Assembly (NCBI GenBank): GCA_018970865.1
Contig: JAGWVN010000018.1
Span: 1-44,488 of the forward strand
DNA: 44,488 nucleotides
Direction: 5' to 3'
Source: Betaproteobacteria bacterium
GTDB lineage: Bacteria; Pseudomonadota; Gammaproteobacteria; Burkholderiales; Burkholderiaceae_E
A program made the translations under genes and the position numbers. Positions within the stretch are counted from its first letter, which is position 1. Each line of letters begins with the position of its first letter. Under the pieces are notes generated by a model that had not been told where the DNA came from, did not search any database, and was given only the letters and a program-made list of their open reading frames with translations. Below, piece by piece: positions 20,268 through 27,846 of the stretch.

Positions 20268-21106
20268 GGCGCGCGCCTGCGCCTGCCGCGCAGGGTCAGG
20301 CTCAGGAGGACGGCGGCGGCCAGGACCCCCAGCGCCAGGCCCGACCAGCGCAGGATCTGCCGGCGCTTGTCTTCGTACTGCAGTGCGGATGCATCGATCC
20401 ATCGGCTGATGATGCGCTGACGGGTGCTGTCATCGAGCCGCTGCAGCCCGGCCTCGAGCTGGCGGCCCAACTGGGGCAGCGACTTGGGGTACGCAAAGCC
20501 CAGGGGATAGTCGAAGCCCACCGCTTCGGAGACCTGCACGCCCTTGACCTGCTGCTGCCGCATGAGATGGCTCACGCTGGCGATGTCGGCCACCGCGGCC
20601 TGGTACCTGCCGGCCATCACGCCTTGCAGCGCGCTGAGATCATCCGGCACCGCCTGCCAGTCGATTTGCGGGTAGGCCTGGCGAACAAATGCCTCCACCG
20701 CGTAGCCCTTGCCGACGGCCACCCGCTGGCCGTGCAGGTCGGTGAGCTTGGCAGGGCTGATGCTCTGGCGCACGACCAGAACGGCCGGCACCTGCACATA
20801 GGGCGAGGTGAAGGCCAGGTAGACCGACCGCTCGGGGGTGGGCCGCAAGGAGGAGATCAGGTCGACCTCGCCGCGCTTGGCGGCCTCCAGGATCTCCGCC
20901 AGCGATCGGGCCGGCAGCGTGCGCACGGGCGCGTCCAGACCGGGCTTGAGCGCCTCGAGGATGTCGATCGACAAGCCCACCACCTGGCCTTCCGGGTTCT
21001 GATAGACGAACGGGCCATAGTCCTTCTCGGGGGCAAAACGGATCTCCGGCCCGGCCAGCGCGGGCGCCAGGCCGCAGATCAGGACGAGTGCGAGAAGGCG
21101 TTTCAC
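20264..21106 (-). CDS. Membrane-anchored amino-acid-type solute-binding protein (SBP_bac_3)
   Basis: A 280-residue protein of the family 3 binding-protein fold. A GTG at 21104-21106 gives a compact signal peptide (VKRLLALVLICGLAPALAG); longer upstream readings add a non-signal leader and are less likely. The mature domain contains FAPEKDYGPFVYQNPEGQVV, VDLISSLRPTPERS and AVADIASVSHLMRQQ, as in bacterial amino-acid sensors and transporters. Near the C-terminus one transmembrane helix (WSGLALGVLAAAVLLSLTL) and a basic tail (RGRRRRAP) anchor it in the inner membrane with the sensor outside. It overlaps the diguanylate cyclase gene by ATGA. This two-protein layout mimics single-chain binding-domain/GGDEF receptors split into two genes. 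Start codon moderately sure. Confidence 0.8.
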   Translation of the reverse strand: MKRLLALVLICGLAPALAGPEIRFAPEKDYGPFVYQNPEGQVVGLSIDILEALKPGLDAPVRTLPARSLAEILEAAKRGEVDLISSLRPTPERSVYLAFTSPYVQVPAVLVVRQSISPAKLTDLHGQRVAVGKGYAVEAFVRQAYPQIDWQAVPDDLSALQGVMAGRYQAAVADIASVSHLMRQQQVKGVQVSEAVGFDYPLGFAYPKSLPQLGRQLEAGLQRLDDSTRQRIISRWIDASALQYEDKRRQILRWSGLALGVLAAAVLLSLTLRGRRRRAP

Positions 21107-21214
21107 GGGATCAGGGCGCCTGAGTCTGGGATCGAGTCGTTCTGTGGGGTGCCAGATGGCGGTGCGCTTGGCCGTTGGCGGCGGTGTCTCATCCCGCCGG
21201 CGACAAGACGGCCG

Positions 21215-21238
21215 CTTTGCGCATACTACCGGGCAAAG
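21215..21238. promoter_or_regulatory. Inverted repeat upstream of the binding-protein/cyclase pair
   Basis: CTTTGC at 21215-21220 and GCAAAG at 21233-21238 form a perfect 6+6 inverted repeat with a 12-base spacer. It lies 109 bases before the GTG start of the binding protein, in the 248-base gap 21107-21354. The spacer holds TAGTAT on the minus strand, a possible -10. It could be an operator; nothing else is recognisable in this gap. Confidence 0.25.
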
Positions 21239-21354
21239 GCGTGAATTCCGGCCGCCTGTCACGGCGCTGAGCGTCAGCGATCAGCCCTCTGATGACATCA
21301 GCGACCCCGCGTCGCGCGCTGCGATGCGCGGATGTGGAACTGCCCGCCGCCGAT

Positions 21355-21777
21355 TCAGCCCGCGGCACTGCTCATCAGCGCAGGCAACACGAACGCGAAG
21401 GCCGCGCCAATGGCCAGCAGCAGCAGCGAGACCCCGTAGACCACCTGTGACCAGCGCCGTGTCCGAAGGCAGGCTGAACGCAGATCCGGGTCCAGCGGGC
21501 AGGGTGCGGTGCGATTGCGCCACTGCAGCACACCGCCACCCAGCATCAGCACGCTGGCTGTGCCGAACACCCAGCCCTTGTGCTCGCTGAGCCACACGAT
21601 CTGAGGCACGGCTGCCACCAGGCCCGACAGGGCTGCGCCGGCGCCCAGCATCACCAGCAGCGCCGGGAGGGCGCAGCAAACCAGCGTGCCGGAGCCGGCC
21701 AGCAGTGACAGCCAGGCCCAGAGCGCCGACTGCCGCAGCCCGTTGCGTCCGTCCCCCGCGTCCGCCAGTGGCGCCAT
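21355..21777 (-). CDS. MerT-like inner-membrane metal transporter
   Basis: A 140-residue membrane protein with about three to four helices. The first helix contains a Cys34-Cys35 pair (SGTLVCCALPALLVMLG) and the cytoplasmic loop holds Cys93 and Cys103 (APCPLDPDLRSAC). This is the same arrangement of vicinal cysteines in TM1 plus a loop pair that MerT uses to relay Hg(II) from MerP into the cell. Overall similarity to MerT is loose, so mercury is not assured; copper or another soft metal is possible. It follows the HMA-domain gene by 23 bases on the same strand. No merR or merA is in the window, so detoxification by reduction is not indicated. Confidence 0.65.
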   Translation of the reverse strand: MAPLADAGDGRNGLRQSALWAWLSLLAGSGTLVCCALPALLVMLGAGAALSGLVAAVPQIVWLSEHKGWVFGTASVLMLGGGVLQWRNRTAPCPLDPDLRSACLRTRRWSQVVYGVSLLLLAIGAAFAFVLPALMSSAAG

Positions 21778-21800
21778 GACGCCCCCACCCGAAGGGTTCT

Positions 21801-22172
21801 TCACCTGGACTTCATCTCGGCGCGAATGGCCGCCACCGTCTGTGGCACCGGCTGCGTCGCCGTGACCGTGTAGCCTGCCTCGACGATCTCGGCACTGACC
21901 CTGGCGATGTCGATGCTCTTGCCGGGCTTGGGCTGAACGGCCACCACCTTTTGCGCCAGGTTGATGTAGAGCGCTCCGGTCTCGCTCATCTTGGTCAGGC
22001 GCTTCTCGATGCCCTGCGCACAGAACGCGCAGACCATGCCGTTGACTGCGAACTTGACGGTGCCGGCGTTGCCGGCATCGGCGGCGGCCACGGCCGCGCT
22101 TGGCGCAGCCGTCTGGGCCAGCGCTGCCAGGCTGGCGGCGCCGACTGCGAGCGCGATGAGCACTTTCTTCAT
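21801..22172 (-). CDS. MerP-like periplasmic heavy-metal-associated (HMA) protein
   Basis: A 123-residue exported protein. A Sec signal peptide (KKVLIALAVGAASLAALAQ) and an Ala-rich linker lead to an HMA domain at about 38-105. The metal site is GMVCAFC with Cys48 and Cys51 followed by AQGIEKRL; MerP and CopZ-type proteins use the same CxxC loop. GGAGAT stands six bases before the ATG. It lies between an exported barrel-like protein gene (30-base gap) and the MerT-like gene (23-base gap), so the three form an operon in which it would carry metal across the periplasm. The CAFC variant of the loop differs from the usual Cys-Ala-Ala/Pro-Cys forms. Metal unknown. Confidence 0.85.
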   Translation of the reverse strand: MKKVLIALAVGAASLAALAQTAAPSAAVAAADAGNAGTVKFAVNGMVCAFCAQGIEKRLTKMSETGALYINLAQKVVAVQPKPGKSIDIARVSAEIVEAGYTVTATQPVPQTVAAIRAEMKSR

Positions 22173-22202
22173 GAGAGATCTCCGGGAACGGTGGGATCGG
22201 AT

Positions 22203-22913
22203 TCAGTAGTTGAACATCAGGTTGAGCATGCCGCCATCGCGGTTGACGCCGAGCTCGATGAACCAGCGCCGGTGGATGAAACGCAGCATCGGCGTCAACA
22301 AGGTGCCTTCCTGCATCGAGGCGGCGCTGTAGCGCGTGCGCTTGGCCTCGATGAGCAGCCAAGGCTGAATGCCTTCGTATTCAGCCTCCCAGAAAGAAAA
22401 GCCGGTTCGCGCGCGGGCCACATCGTGGCGCAAGCCGTCCTCGCCGCGCAGCGCCCTCACGCTGCCGCCGAGATAGACGCGCGTGGTTTCATAGTCGGCC
22501 ATGAACTCGACGGCGCCATAACCGCCATCAGAGGCTGTCTGGCCATGGCCGCCGGCACGGCGCAGTCGGCCGGCATCGCCCACCAGCCACAGGTTCGCCT
22601 GCGCATGCGGCAGGTTCCATCGGTGCAGGCGGTGCGTGAGGCTCAGGCCCATGGTTTCGCGCGACAGGCTTGCGCCGTGCGCCGCGGGCTCTTCCCAGCG
22701 GCGCATCACGGCGCCGAGGGCCCAGGTCTGTGCCACCGCGTAATTGGTGGCCAGGCTGCGCATGGAAGGCGTGCTGTCCAGCATCAGCATCCAGCTCTCG
22801 TAGTGGCCCATGGGCAGTGCCGAGGCCGTTCCGTGCAGCGCCATCGTGGCGGCCACCAGCAACGCCGGCAGGCCGGAGCCTGTCGGCACCCGGTGAGAAA
22901 GGGATAGGTTCAT
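22203..22913 (-). CDS. Exported protein of unknown function, first gene of the metal operon
   Basis: A 236-residue protein that I do not assign to a named family. A signal peptide (SGLPALLVAATMALHGTASA, cut near residue 33) is followed by alternating amphipathic strands rich in Tyr, Trp and Arg, such as HYESWMLMLD, ETTRVYLGGSVRAL and HDVARARTGFSFWEAEYEG, and it ends MLNLMFNY with a terminal aromatic residue. Such a pattern and C-terminus suggest a small outer-membrane beta-barrel. It lies 30 bases upstream of the MerP-like gene and should be co-transcribed. A role as outer-membrane entry or exit for a metal is inferred from context only. The start ATG 22911-22913 has a weak ribosome-binding site. 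Confidence 0.65.
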   Translation of the reverse strand: MNLSLSHRVPTGSGLPALLVAATMALHGTASALPMGHYESWMLMLDSTPSMRSLATNYAVAQTWALGAVMRRWEEPAAHGASLSRETMGLSLTHRLHRWNLPHAQANLWLVGDAGRLRRAGGHGQTASDGGYGAVEFMADYETTRVYLGGSVRALRGEDGLRHDVARARTGFSFWEAEYEGIQPWLLIEAKRTRYSAASMQEGTLLTPMLRFIHRRWFIELGVNRDGGMLNLMFNY

Positions 22914-23652
22914 CGGGTATCTGTCGAAGGCAAGGACCCGTCATGCCGCCTTGGGGCCATGGTCCGCCGTGGGTGGCCGAGGTGCGTCGTCAGGCAATGG
23001 GCGGGCGTCTAGGCACCGGCAGCGCGGGTGTGGCGGGGTCTTCCGGTAGCAGTTTATGCAACAGCCTTTGTTCTGCTGCGTGCAGCCCTGCGGACGCCGG
23101 GTGATTGCAGTCTGCCAGTCCTCCAGCCTGAGAGCCGCGGTCCCAAGCTGCGCAGTCATCGCGCGCGCGGTGCGCATGCCACCGGCAATCCCGTCTCCAA
23201 CCCCGTGAGCCACAGGCGGACATCGGACTCGAGCGGGTACGCTGCGGGTGCCTCGCCGAAGAGGCTGGCGATACGGATCTCGCGCTTGGACTTGAGATCG
23301 CCGCCGGTGGCGTCCCGGGCATCAACTCGCGACGGAGGAAGCTCGGGTGGGCAGACCGCGTGCGGGAGTTCGAGCCCCGCAGCCTTGGCGCGGAACGGGT
23401 GGAGGCCGAGGCGTGACGGGCGCCGGCGAGACCATCTCTGCCGCGAAGGGGTGCACCACTCGGTCGCCGATGAACTGCTGAGGCTGATGGCTTCTGATGC
23501 ACCTGACGGGAACGGATGAGGCTCGCGGGCGCGATTCCCGACTGCCCACCCAGTCGCCGACCTGCACTCACCGACCGGAAAGCCGCATCAAGCCGAGGGA
23601 TCGCGTGTCATGGGTCAACAGGCAACCTTTCGGTTTCCCTCGGGGAAGTGCC
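22914..23652. other. Gene-poor stretch between the metal operon and ssrA
   Basis: About 740 bases without a convincing gene. Open frames on both strands are short and lack recognisable motifs. One plus-strand stretch, about 23210-23419, reads like decayed coding sequence (it contains EEAGDTDLALGLEIAAGGV and later RRRKLGWADRVREFE before a TGA), but has no good start and no family that I recognise. The minus strand at about 22950-23060 encodes a Cys-rich string (CTQQNKGCCINCY) that I also cannot place. The ssrA 3' end nearby is a common integration site, so remnants of an old insertion are possible. No repeat of the ssrA 3' end was found here by eye. Confidence 0.4.
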
Positions 23653-23653
23653 C

Positions 23654-23684
23654 AAAAAAAGGGCCCAGAGATGACTCTGGGCCC
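23654..23684 (-). terminator. Rho-independent terminator of ssrA
   Basis: A perfect 10-base stem (GGGCCCAGAG at 23661-23670 paired with CTCTGGGCCC at 23675-23684) with an ATGA loop is followed on the minus strand by seven T residues (23660-23654). It starts eight bases after the CCA end of the tmRNA, the expected place. Confidence 0.92.
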
Positions 23685-23691
23685 TTGGTAC

Positions 23692-24067
23692 TGGTGGAGC
23701 CGGCGGGAATCGAACCCGCGTCCGCAAGTCCTCTACGGTCAGTTCTACATGCGTAGTCGGTCTACTTTGGTCTCGGTGCGCGGCGAGCCGATCGACAGGC
23801 TTCCGCACACCCAGTCACCTTGGGTTTCGCAACCGGGCAAAGTGACCCTGCCCGGCCGCTATCCGACTGAAGTTACACCGCAGCCCTTCCGGTTGCCCGG
23901 TCAGGCCCAGCCCGTCGGCTGACTGTTGCGGCGCTCGCGGGGTTTAAGCCGCGAGAGCGAAACGCTCGTCGTTGGCGTTTACTTGTGTGCCAATGGATTT
24001 ACGAGGAAAAGGCGCCTCGGCATGCCCTGAGCCGCTTCGCTACCCACGTCGAAACCAGGTCGGCCCC
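23692..24067 (-). ncRNA. ssrA: Transfer-messenger RNA (tmRNA)
   Basis: A 376-base tmRNA that rescues stalled ribosomes with SmpB. The 3' end reads GGTTCGATTCCCGCC, then GGCTCCACCA, the T-arm and acceptor. The 5' end GGGGCCGACCTGGTTTCGAC pairs with it (GGGGCCG with CGGCTCC, one G-U pair). The tag reading frame lies at 23944-23976 and encodes ANDERFALAA followed by TAA; the LAA end is the degradation signal for ClpXP. The flanking GC-rich segments can form the usual pseudoknots. CCA is encoded. A strong terminator follows and a candidate promoter lies upstream, so it is an independent unit. Ends were set by acceptor-stem pairing and may shift by a base or two. Confidence 0.97.
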
Positions 24068-24128
24068 GGTGTTCGTGTCGCGATGTCGCTGCGCGCTGCC
24101 GTGGCGGACGAGGCCCCGGCCTTCGGGA

Positions 24129-24157
24129 AGTATAGCCGGGCGCCCGGATTTCAAGAC
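24129..24157 (-). promoter_or_regulatory. Candidate ssrA promoter
   Basis: On the minus strand TATACT (24134-24129) is a strong -10 element about 60 bases before the mature tmRNA 5' end, leaving a short leader for RNase P to remove. TTGAAA at 24154-24149 is only 14 bases away; GTCTTG at 24157-24152 gives 17. A 12-base perfect palindrome, CCGGGCGCCCGG (24136-24147), fills the spacer. Confidence 0.45.
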
Positions 24158-24264
24158 CGACCTCGGTGGCCGCCGGTCGGCCCGCGACCCTACGAGGCGT
24201 CCGGCGACATCGACTATCCTTGCTGCAGGGCCGGCGGCTGCCGGCGAACACACGGACCTCAACC

Positions 24265-24750
24265 ATGAGCGCAGATCACACCCACCCGCCCACCGACTGG
24301 AAGCATGACGGCGTGCGGGTCATCCCGGGCAACCAGCTCGACGGCAACACCGCGCAGACCCCGGGCATGGACCGCAAGGCCGCCATCAACTTCGCCCGCG
24401 TGGGCGCGCAGAAGCTCTGGGCCGGCACCGTGCACATCCACCCCGATGCCAAGACCGGCGCGCACCATCATGGTCCGCTCGAGAGCGTGATCTACATCGT
24501 CAAGGGCAAGGCGCGCATGCGCTGGGGTGAGCACCTTCAGTTCGTGGCCGAGGCGGGCCCGGGCGACTTCATCTATGTGCCGCCCTATGTGCCGCACCAG
24601 GAGATCAACGCCAGCCCCACCGAAGTGCTGGAGTGCGTGCTCTGCCGCAGCGACGGTCAGGCCGTGGCGGTCAATCTGGACATCGAGCCGGTGGAAAAGC
24701 CCGAGACCGTGCTCTGGGTGGACCCCACCCACCCCAAGGGCGGGGTCTGA
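24265..24750 (+). CDS. Cupin domain-containing protein
   Basis: A 161-residue single-domain cupin. Motif 1 is visible as GAHHHGPLESVIYIVKGKAR (metal-binding His cluster and Glu) and motif 2 as GDFIYVPPYVPHQEINAS (Pro, His), at residues about 68-120. Such proteins are small metal-dependent isomerases, dioxygenases or binding proteins in the cytoplasm. The ATG at 24265 is preferred because the conserved part begins soon after; longer in-frame readings overlap the ssrA promoter region. It stands alone on the plus strand and converges with a NIPSNAP gene. The 197-base gap before it holds the ssrA promoter and TATCCT near 24215 as a possible -10. Substrate unknown. Confidence 0.87.
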   Translation: MSADHTHPPTDWKHDGVRVIPGNQLDGNTAQTPGMDRKAAINFARVGAQKLWAGTVHIHPDAKTGAHHHGPLESVIYIVKGKARMRWGEHLQFVAEAGPGDFIYVPPYVPHQEINASPTEVLECVLCRSDGQAVAVNLDIEPVEKPETVLWVDPTHPKGGV

Positions 24751-24805
24751 GGCGCTCCTGGCCGGCGTCGGCGCATCGCGCGGCGCTGGCCGGACGCGCG
24801 ACGCC

Positions 24806-25132
24806 TCACTTCATCGGCGAGTAGGCGGTGGGCTGCAGGATCGAGTTGCTGAAGTGGGTGATCAGCGGTCCGTTCTTCTCGGTCTCGGCGCGCGCGGACA
24901 GCCAGTTCGGATCGCTGGCGAAGGCCGCCCACTTCTGCTCCCGTTCGGCGAGGCTTTCCCAGGCGAGCAGGTAGGTGAGCACATTGTTGTTCTCGCCGAT
25001 CACGGTGGTCCAGAAGGCCACCGGCCGGATGCCGTGCTTCTCCCACAGCTTCATCGTGATGGTCTCGAATCGCTTGTTCAGGTCGGGCAAGCGGCCGGGC
25101 ACGCAGTGGTAGATGCGCAGTTCGTGGATCAC
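24806..25132 (-). CDS. NIPSNAP family protein
   Basis: A 108-residue protein with the ferredoxin-like dimeric alpha+beta fold of NIPSNAP/EthD relatives. It starts MIHELRIYHCVPGRLPDLNK, the typical first strand and loop of the family, and has TYLLAWESLAEREQKWAAF and FASDPNW further on, matching NIPSNAP length (about 100-110 residues). Bacterial members are small cytoplasmic proteins of unclear activity, often beside catabolic genes. It is 137 bases downstream of a Bug-type binding protein on the same strand and could be its last operon partner. It converges with the cupin (55-base gap). No catalytic residues can be assigned. Confidence 0.87.
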   Translation of the reverse strand: MIHELRIYHCVPGRLPDLNKRFETITMKLWEKHGIRPVAFWTTVIGENNNVLTYLLAWESLAEREQKWAAFASDPNWLSARAETEKNGPLITHFSNSILQPTAYSPMK

Positions 25133-25269
25133 GAGAGTCTCCCTGTGGGACGTTGGCTGAGCGGGCCAGTATAGGCACCCACGCGGGCGCGACTGCCGCG
25201 CGGCCCGCGGGCGATTCCGGAATCGAATCGCCGCGGCGCCCCGCGGGGGCGGCTTCGTTGCGCCGGCGC

Positions 25270-26370
25270 TCAGCGAATGACGCCCACCTCGCGCAGCATC
25301 CCGCCCAGGCGCGCCGATTCACTGTCGACATAGCGACCGAATTCGTCACCGGTGAGCAGGAACGCGCCCCAGTCGTTGCGCCGCAGGGTGTCCTTCCAAC
25401 TCGGGTGCTCGGTGGCCTTGACCACCGCGTCGATCAGCGCCTTGCGCTGCTCGGGGCTGATGCCCGGCGCGCCATAGACCCCGCGCCAGTTGTAGATCTC
25501 GACATTCACGCCCTGCTCGATCAGGGTGGGCAGCTTGCGAAGCTTGAAGCTCGATGAGATGCCCAGAGCCCGCATGCGGCCGGCCTCGACATCGGGGGCG
25601 AACTCCGAGAGTCCTGCCACGCCGACCGTGACATGGCCGCCGAGGATCGCTGCCTTGGCCTCGCCGCCGCCCGCGAAGGCCACATAGTTCACCTTCTGCG
25701 GTTCGACCCCGACCTCCTTGGCGATCAGCCCGCACAGGATGTGATCCACCGATCCGCGCGACCCACCGCCCCAGGACACCGAGCCGGGGTTGGCCTTGAG
25801 TTTGTCGGTGAGGTCCTTGAGCGTCTGCAGGGGCGAACTGGCCGGAACGACCAGGACGAGGGTGTCGGCGAAGAGCCGCGCGATCGGAGTGGCGTTCTTC
25901 AGGGTGATGGGTGGCTTGCCAGTCTCGATGGCGCCGACCATCACCGCGCCGGTGACCAGCAGCGCCGACGGGTTGCCACGCTCGGTGTTCACGAACTGGG
26001 CCAGCCCGACCGTGCCGCCAGCGCCGCCCCGGTTCTCGAACACCGCCGAGCGCGCCGTGCCGGCAGCGATCATGGAGGCCGCGAGCGAGCGGCCGGTCTG
26101 ATCGAAGCCGCCGCCCGGATTCGCGCCGATCATCACCTTGAGGGTGTCGATCTGCGCCGCCACCGCGCCCGGCCACAGCACGCCCGCAACCGCGCCGAGG
26201 CCAAGCCCGAGCCCCAGTCGCAGTGACTCTCGCCGGGTCGGTTCCTGCGCCGCGAACGAGGCGCCGCTCCCACCGGAGGCGGTGGCCGATACCGCGCCCG
26301 TCGGGGCAGCCCCGGTGGTGGTGATCCGATGTAGGCGCAGGGGGGGAAGGGTCATGGTCGTCTCCGTCAT
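25270..26370 (-). CDS. Bug-family solute-binding protein with Tat signal
   Basis: A 366-residue TctC/Bug periplasmic binding protein. An unusually long N-terminus of about 70 residues contains a twin-arginine motif and hydrophobic core (TRRESLRLGLGLGLGAVAGV), cut near GAVAAQ. The mature protein then reads IDTLKVMIGANPGGGFDQTG, with VFENRGGAGGTVG and AFAGGGEAKAAILGGHVTVG as Bug hallmarks. An internal ATG five codons in is an equally possible start. Its first codon overlaps the stop of gph by ATGA, an odd partner that probably reflects compaction. No TctA/TctB genes are present. The mature sequence has the subgroup's PGGGFDQTGR motif rather than the PFPPGT of the Bug protein at 8.4 kb. Ligand unknown. 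Confidence 0.88.
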   Translation of the reverse strand: MTETTMTLPPLRLHRITTTGAAPTGAVSATASGGSGASFAAQEPTRRESLRLGLGLGLGAVAGVLWPGAVAAQIDTLKVMIGANPGGGFDQTGRSLAASMIAAGTARSAVFENRGGAGGTVGLAQFVNTERGNPSALLVTGAVMVGAIETGKPPITLKNATPIARLFADTLVLVVPASSPLQTLKDLTDKLKANPGSVSWGGGSRGSVDHILCGLIAKEVGVEPQKVNYVAFAGGGEAKAAILGGHVTVGVAGLSEFAPDVEAGRMRALGISSSFKLRKLPTLIEQGVNVEIYNWRGVYGAPGISPEQRKALIDAVVKATEHPSWKDTLRRNDWGAFLLTGDEFGRYVDSESARLGGMLREVGVIR

Positions 26371-27101
26371 GCGGGCTGCCCTGTCGGGCGCAGCGGTGGG
26401 TTTCCGGTGAGGAGCAGGCCCGACAGTTCGTGCGGCGCCTGCACCAGGTGATCGGCGCCCCAGGCCGCCGGCGGCGGCTCGTCGCCGCAGTAGCCATAGG
26501 CTGCCGCCACGGTGCGCATGCCGGCAGCCTGACCGGCCTGCACATCGCGATGGTCATCGCCGACATACACGCAAAGAGCCGGGTCGACGCGGGCCAGTCG
26601 GGCCACATGCAGCAGCGGCTCGGGATGAGGCTTGGGATACGGGGTGGTGTCGCCACCCACGGCACCGACGCAGCGGTGCAGCAGGCCCAGTTCGGCCAGG
26701 ATCGGTCGCACATAGCGCTCGACCTTGTTGCTCACCACGCCCCAGGCAATGCCTCGCTGCTCCAGGCCGTCGAGCAGATCGGCCATGCCGTCGAAGAGCC
26801 GGGTGTGCACGCACATGTCGGCTTCATAGCGGGCGAGGAAGTCCAGCCGCAACGCTTCGTAGCCGGGATCCTGCGGTCCGATGCCCAGACCTCGACCGAT
26901 CAGCCCGCGCGCGCCCATGGACGCGAACGGCCGCAGCAGCGACAGCGGCATCGGCTCGAGGCCGCGCTCTCGTCGCATCGCATTGACCGGCGCCGCCAGG
27001 TCGGCGGCCGTGTCCGCCAGGGTGCCATCCAGATCGAAGAACACGGCCGCTGGCATGAACGGCAGTGCCGGGGCGGGCGCGAGGGTGTCGCCGGCGGTCA
27101 C
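26367..27101 (-). CDS. gph: Phosphoglycolate phosphatase (HAD-IA)
   Basis: A 244-residue haloacid-dehalogenase phosphatase. Motif I is FFDLDGTLADT with nucleophile Asp23 and Asp25, motif II is the Ser of GVVSNKVERYV, motif III is the Lys of TPYPKPHPEPLL, and motif IV is VGDDHRDVQAG. A helical cap follows motif I. Gph dephosphorylates 2-phosphoglycolate produced during DNA repair. The order ubiG-gph downstream of ompA is usual in Burkholderiales. The gene begins four bases after the ubiG stop. A shorter start at Met16 would still keep motif I and cannot be excluded. The stop overlaps the start of a Bug-type gene. Confidence 0.88.
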   Translation of the reverse strand: MTAGDTLAPAPALPFMPAAVFFDLDGTLADTAADLAAPVNAMRRERGLEPMPLSLLRPFASMGARGLIGRGLGIGPQDPGYEALRLDFLARYEADMCVHTRLFDGMADLLDGLEQRGIAWGVVSNKVERYVRPILAELGLLHRCVGAVGGDTTPYPKPHPEPLLHVARLARVDPALCVYVGDDHRDVQAGQAAGMRTVAAAYGYCGDEPPPAAWGADHLVQAPHELSGLLLTGNPPLRPTGQPA

Positions 27102-27105
27102 GCGC

Positions 27106-27846
27106 TCAGCCCGTGGCGAGCGGTTTGCGGAAGGCCGCCAGGTAGTTCACCGAGACATCGTCGGCGACCAGACGGTAGCGCCGGGTGATCGGGTTGTAGG
27201 TCAGCCCGATCATCTCGACCAGTTCCAGCCCGGCCTGACGGGCAAAGCCGGCCAGCTCCGCCGGGCGCAGGAACTTGCCGTACTCGTGCGTGCCCTTGGG
27301 CAGCAGCCCGAGCACATACTCGGCGCCCACGATCGCGAACAGGAATGCCTTCGGGTTGCGGCTGATGGTCGAGGCAAACACCCAGCCTCCCGGCCTGGCC
27401 AGCGTGGCGCAGGCCCGTATTGTGGAGGCCGGGTCGGGCACATGCTCGAGCATCTCCATGCAGGTGACGACATCGAAAGCGCCAGGCTGCTCGGCGGCAA
27501 GGTCCTCGGCGGCCACGCGGCGATAGTTCACCGGCACGCCGCTTTCCAGGCCATGCAGTTCAGCGACGCGCAGCGGCTTGTCGGCGAGGTCTATCCCGGT
27601 GACGCGGGCGCCGCGGCCGGCCATCGATTCGGCCAGGATGCCGCCGCCGCAGCCGACATCGACCGCAGTGCTGCCGTTGAGACCGGCGAGGCGGTCGATC
27701 CAGTCGAGCCGCAGCGGGTTGATCTCGTGCAGGGGGCGGAACTCGGAGCCGGGATCCCACCAGCGAGCGGCCAGCGCCTGGAACTTGGCGAGTTCGGCGG
27801 GGTCGGCGTTCAGTGCGGATGCGGTGGTCGGGGAGGATTCGGTCAT
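27106..27846 (-). CDS. ubiG: Ubiquinone biosynthesis O-methyltransferase UbiG
   Basis: A 246-residue SAM-dependent methyltransferase that performs both O-methylations of ubiquinone synthesis. The N-terminus contains the UbiG signature [20 protein letters not shown], the SAM-binding motif I is [15 protein letters not shown], and [16 protein letters not shown] and the [20 protein letters not shown] region complete the family pattern. Length is normal. No Shine-Dalgarno sequence precedes the ATG (27844-27846). A -10-like TAGAAT at 27854-27859 on the minus strand would start the transcript at about the ATG itself, so it may be leaderless. It follows the ompA terminator and precedes gph by four bases. 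Confidence 0.95.
   Translation of the reverse strand: MTESSPTTASALNADPAELAKFQALAARWWDPGSEFRPLHEINPLRLDWIDRLAGLNGSTAVDVGCGGGILAESMAGRGARVTGIDLADKPLRVAELHGLESGVPVNYRRVAAEDLAAEQPGAFDVVTCMEMLEHVPDPASTIRACATLARPGGWVFASTISRNPKAFLFAIVGAEYVLGLLPKGTHEYGKFLRPAELAGFARQAGLELVEMIGLTYNPITRRYRLVADDVSVNYLAAFRKPLATG

Noticed and set aside
23370-23385. TTCGAGCCCCGCAGCC as a partial copy of the ssrA 3' end (attachment-site repeat)
   Set aside because: Only a few scattered bases match the T-arm sequence; not a direct repeat.
23028-23519. A plus-strand 163-codon frame before ssrA as a gene
   Set aside because: Arg/Ser-rich composition without motifs, no ribosome-binding site, and the more coding-like string in this area is in another frame.
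23692-23780. A tRNA gene
   Set aside because: The T-arm and CCA belong to tmRNA: the 5' half with its paired acceptor strand and tag frame is found about 300 bases away.
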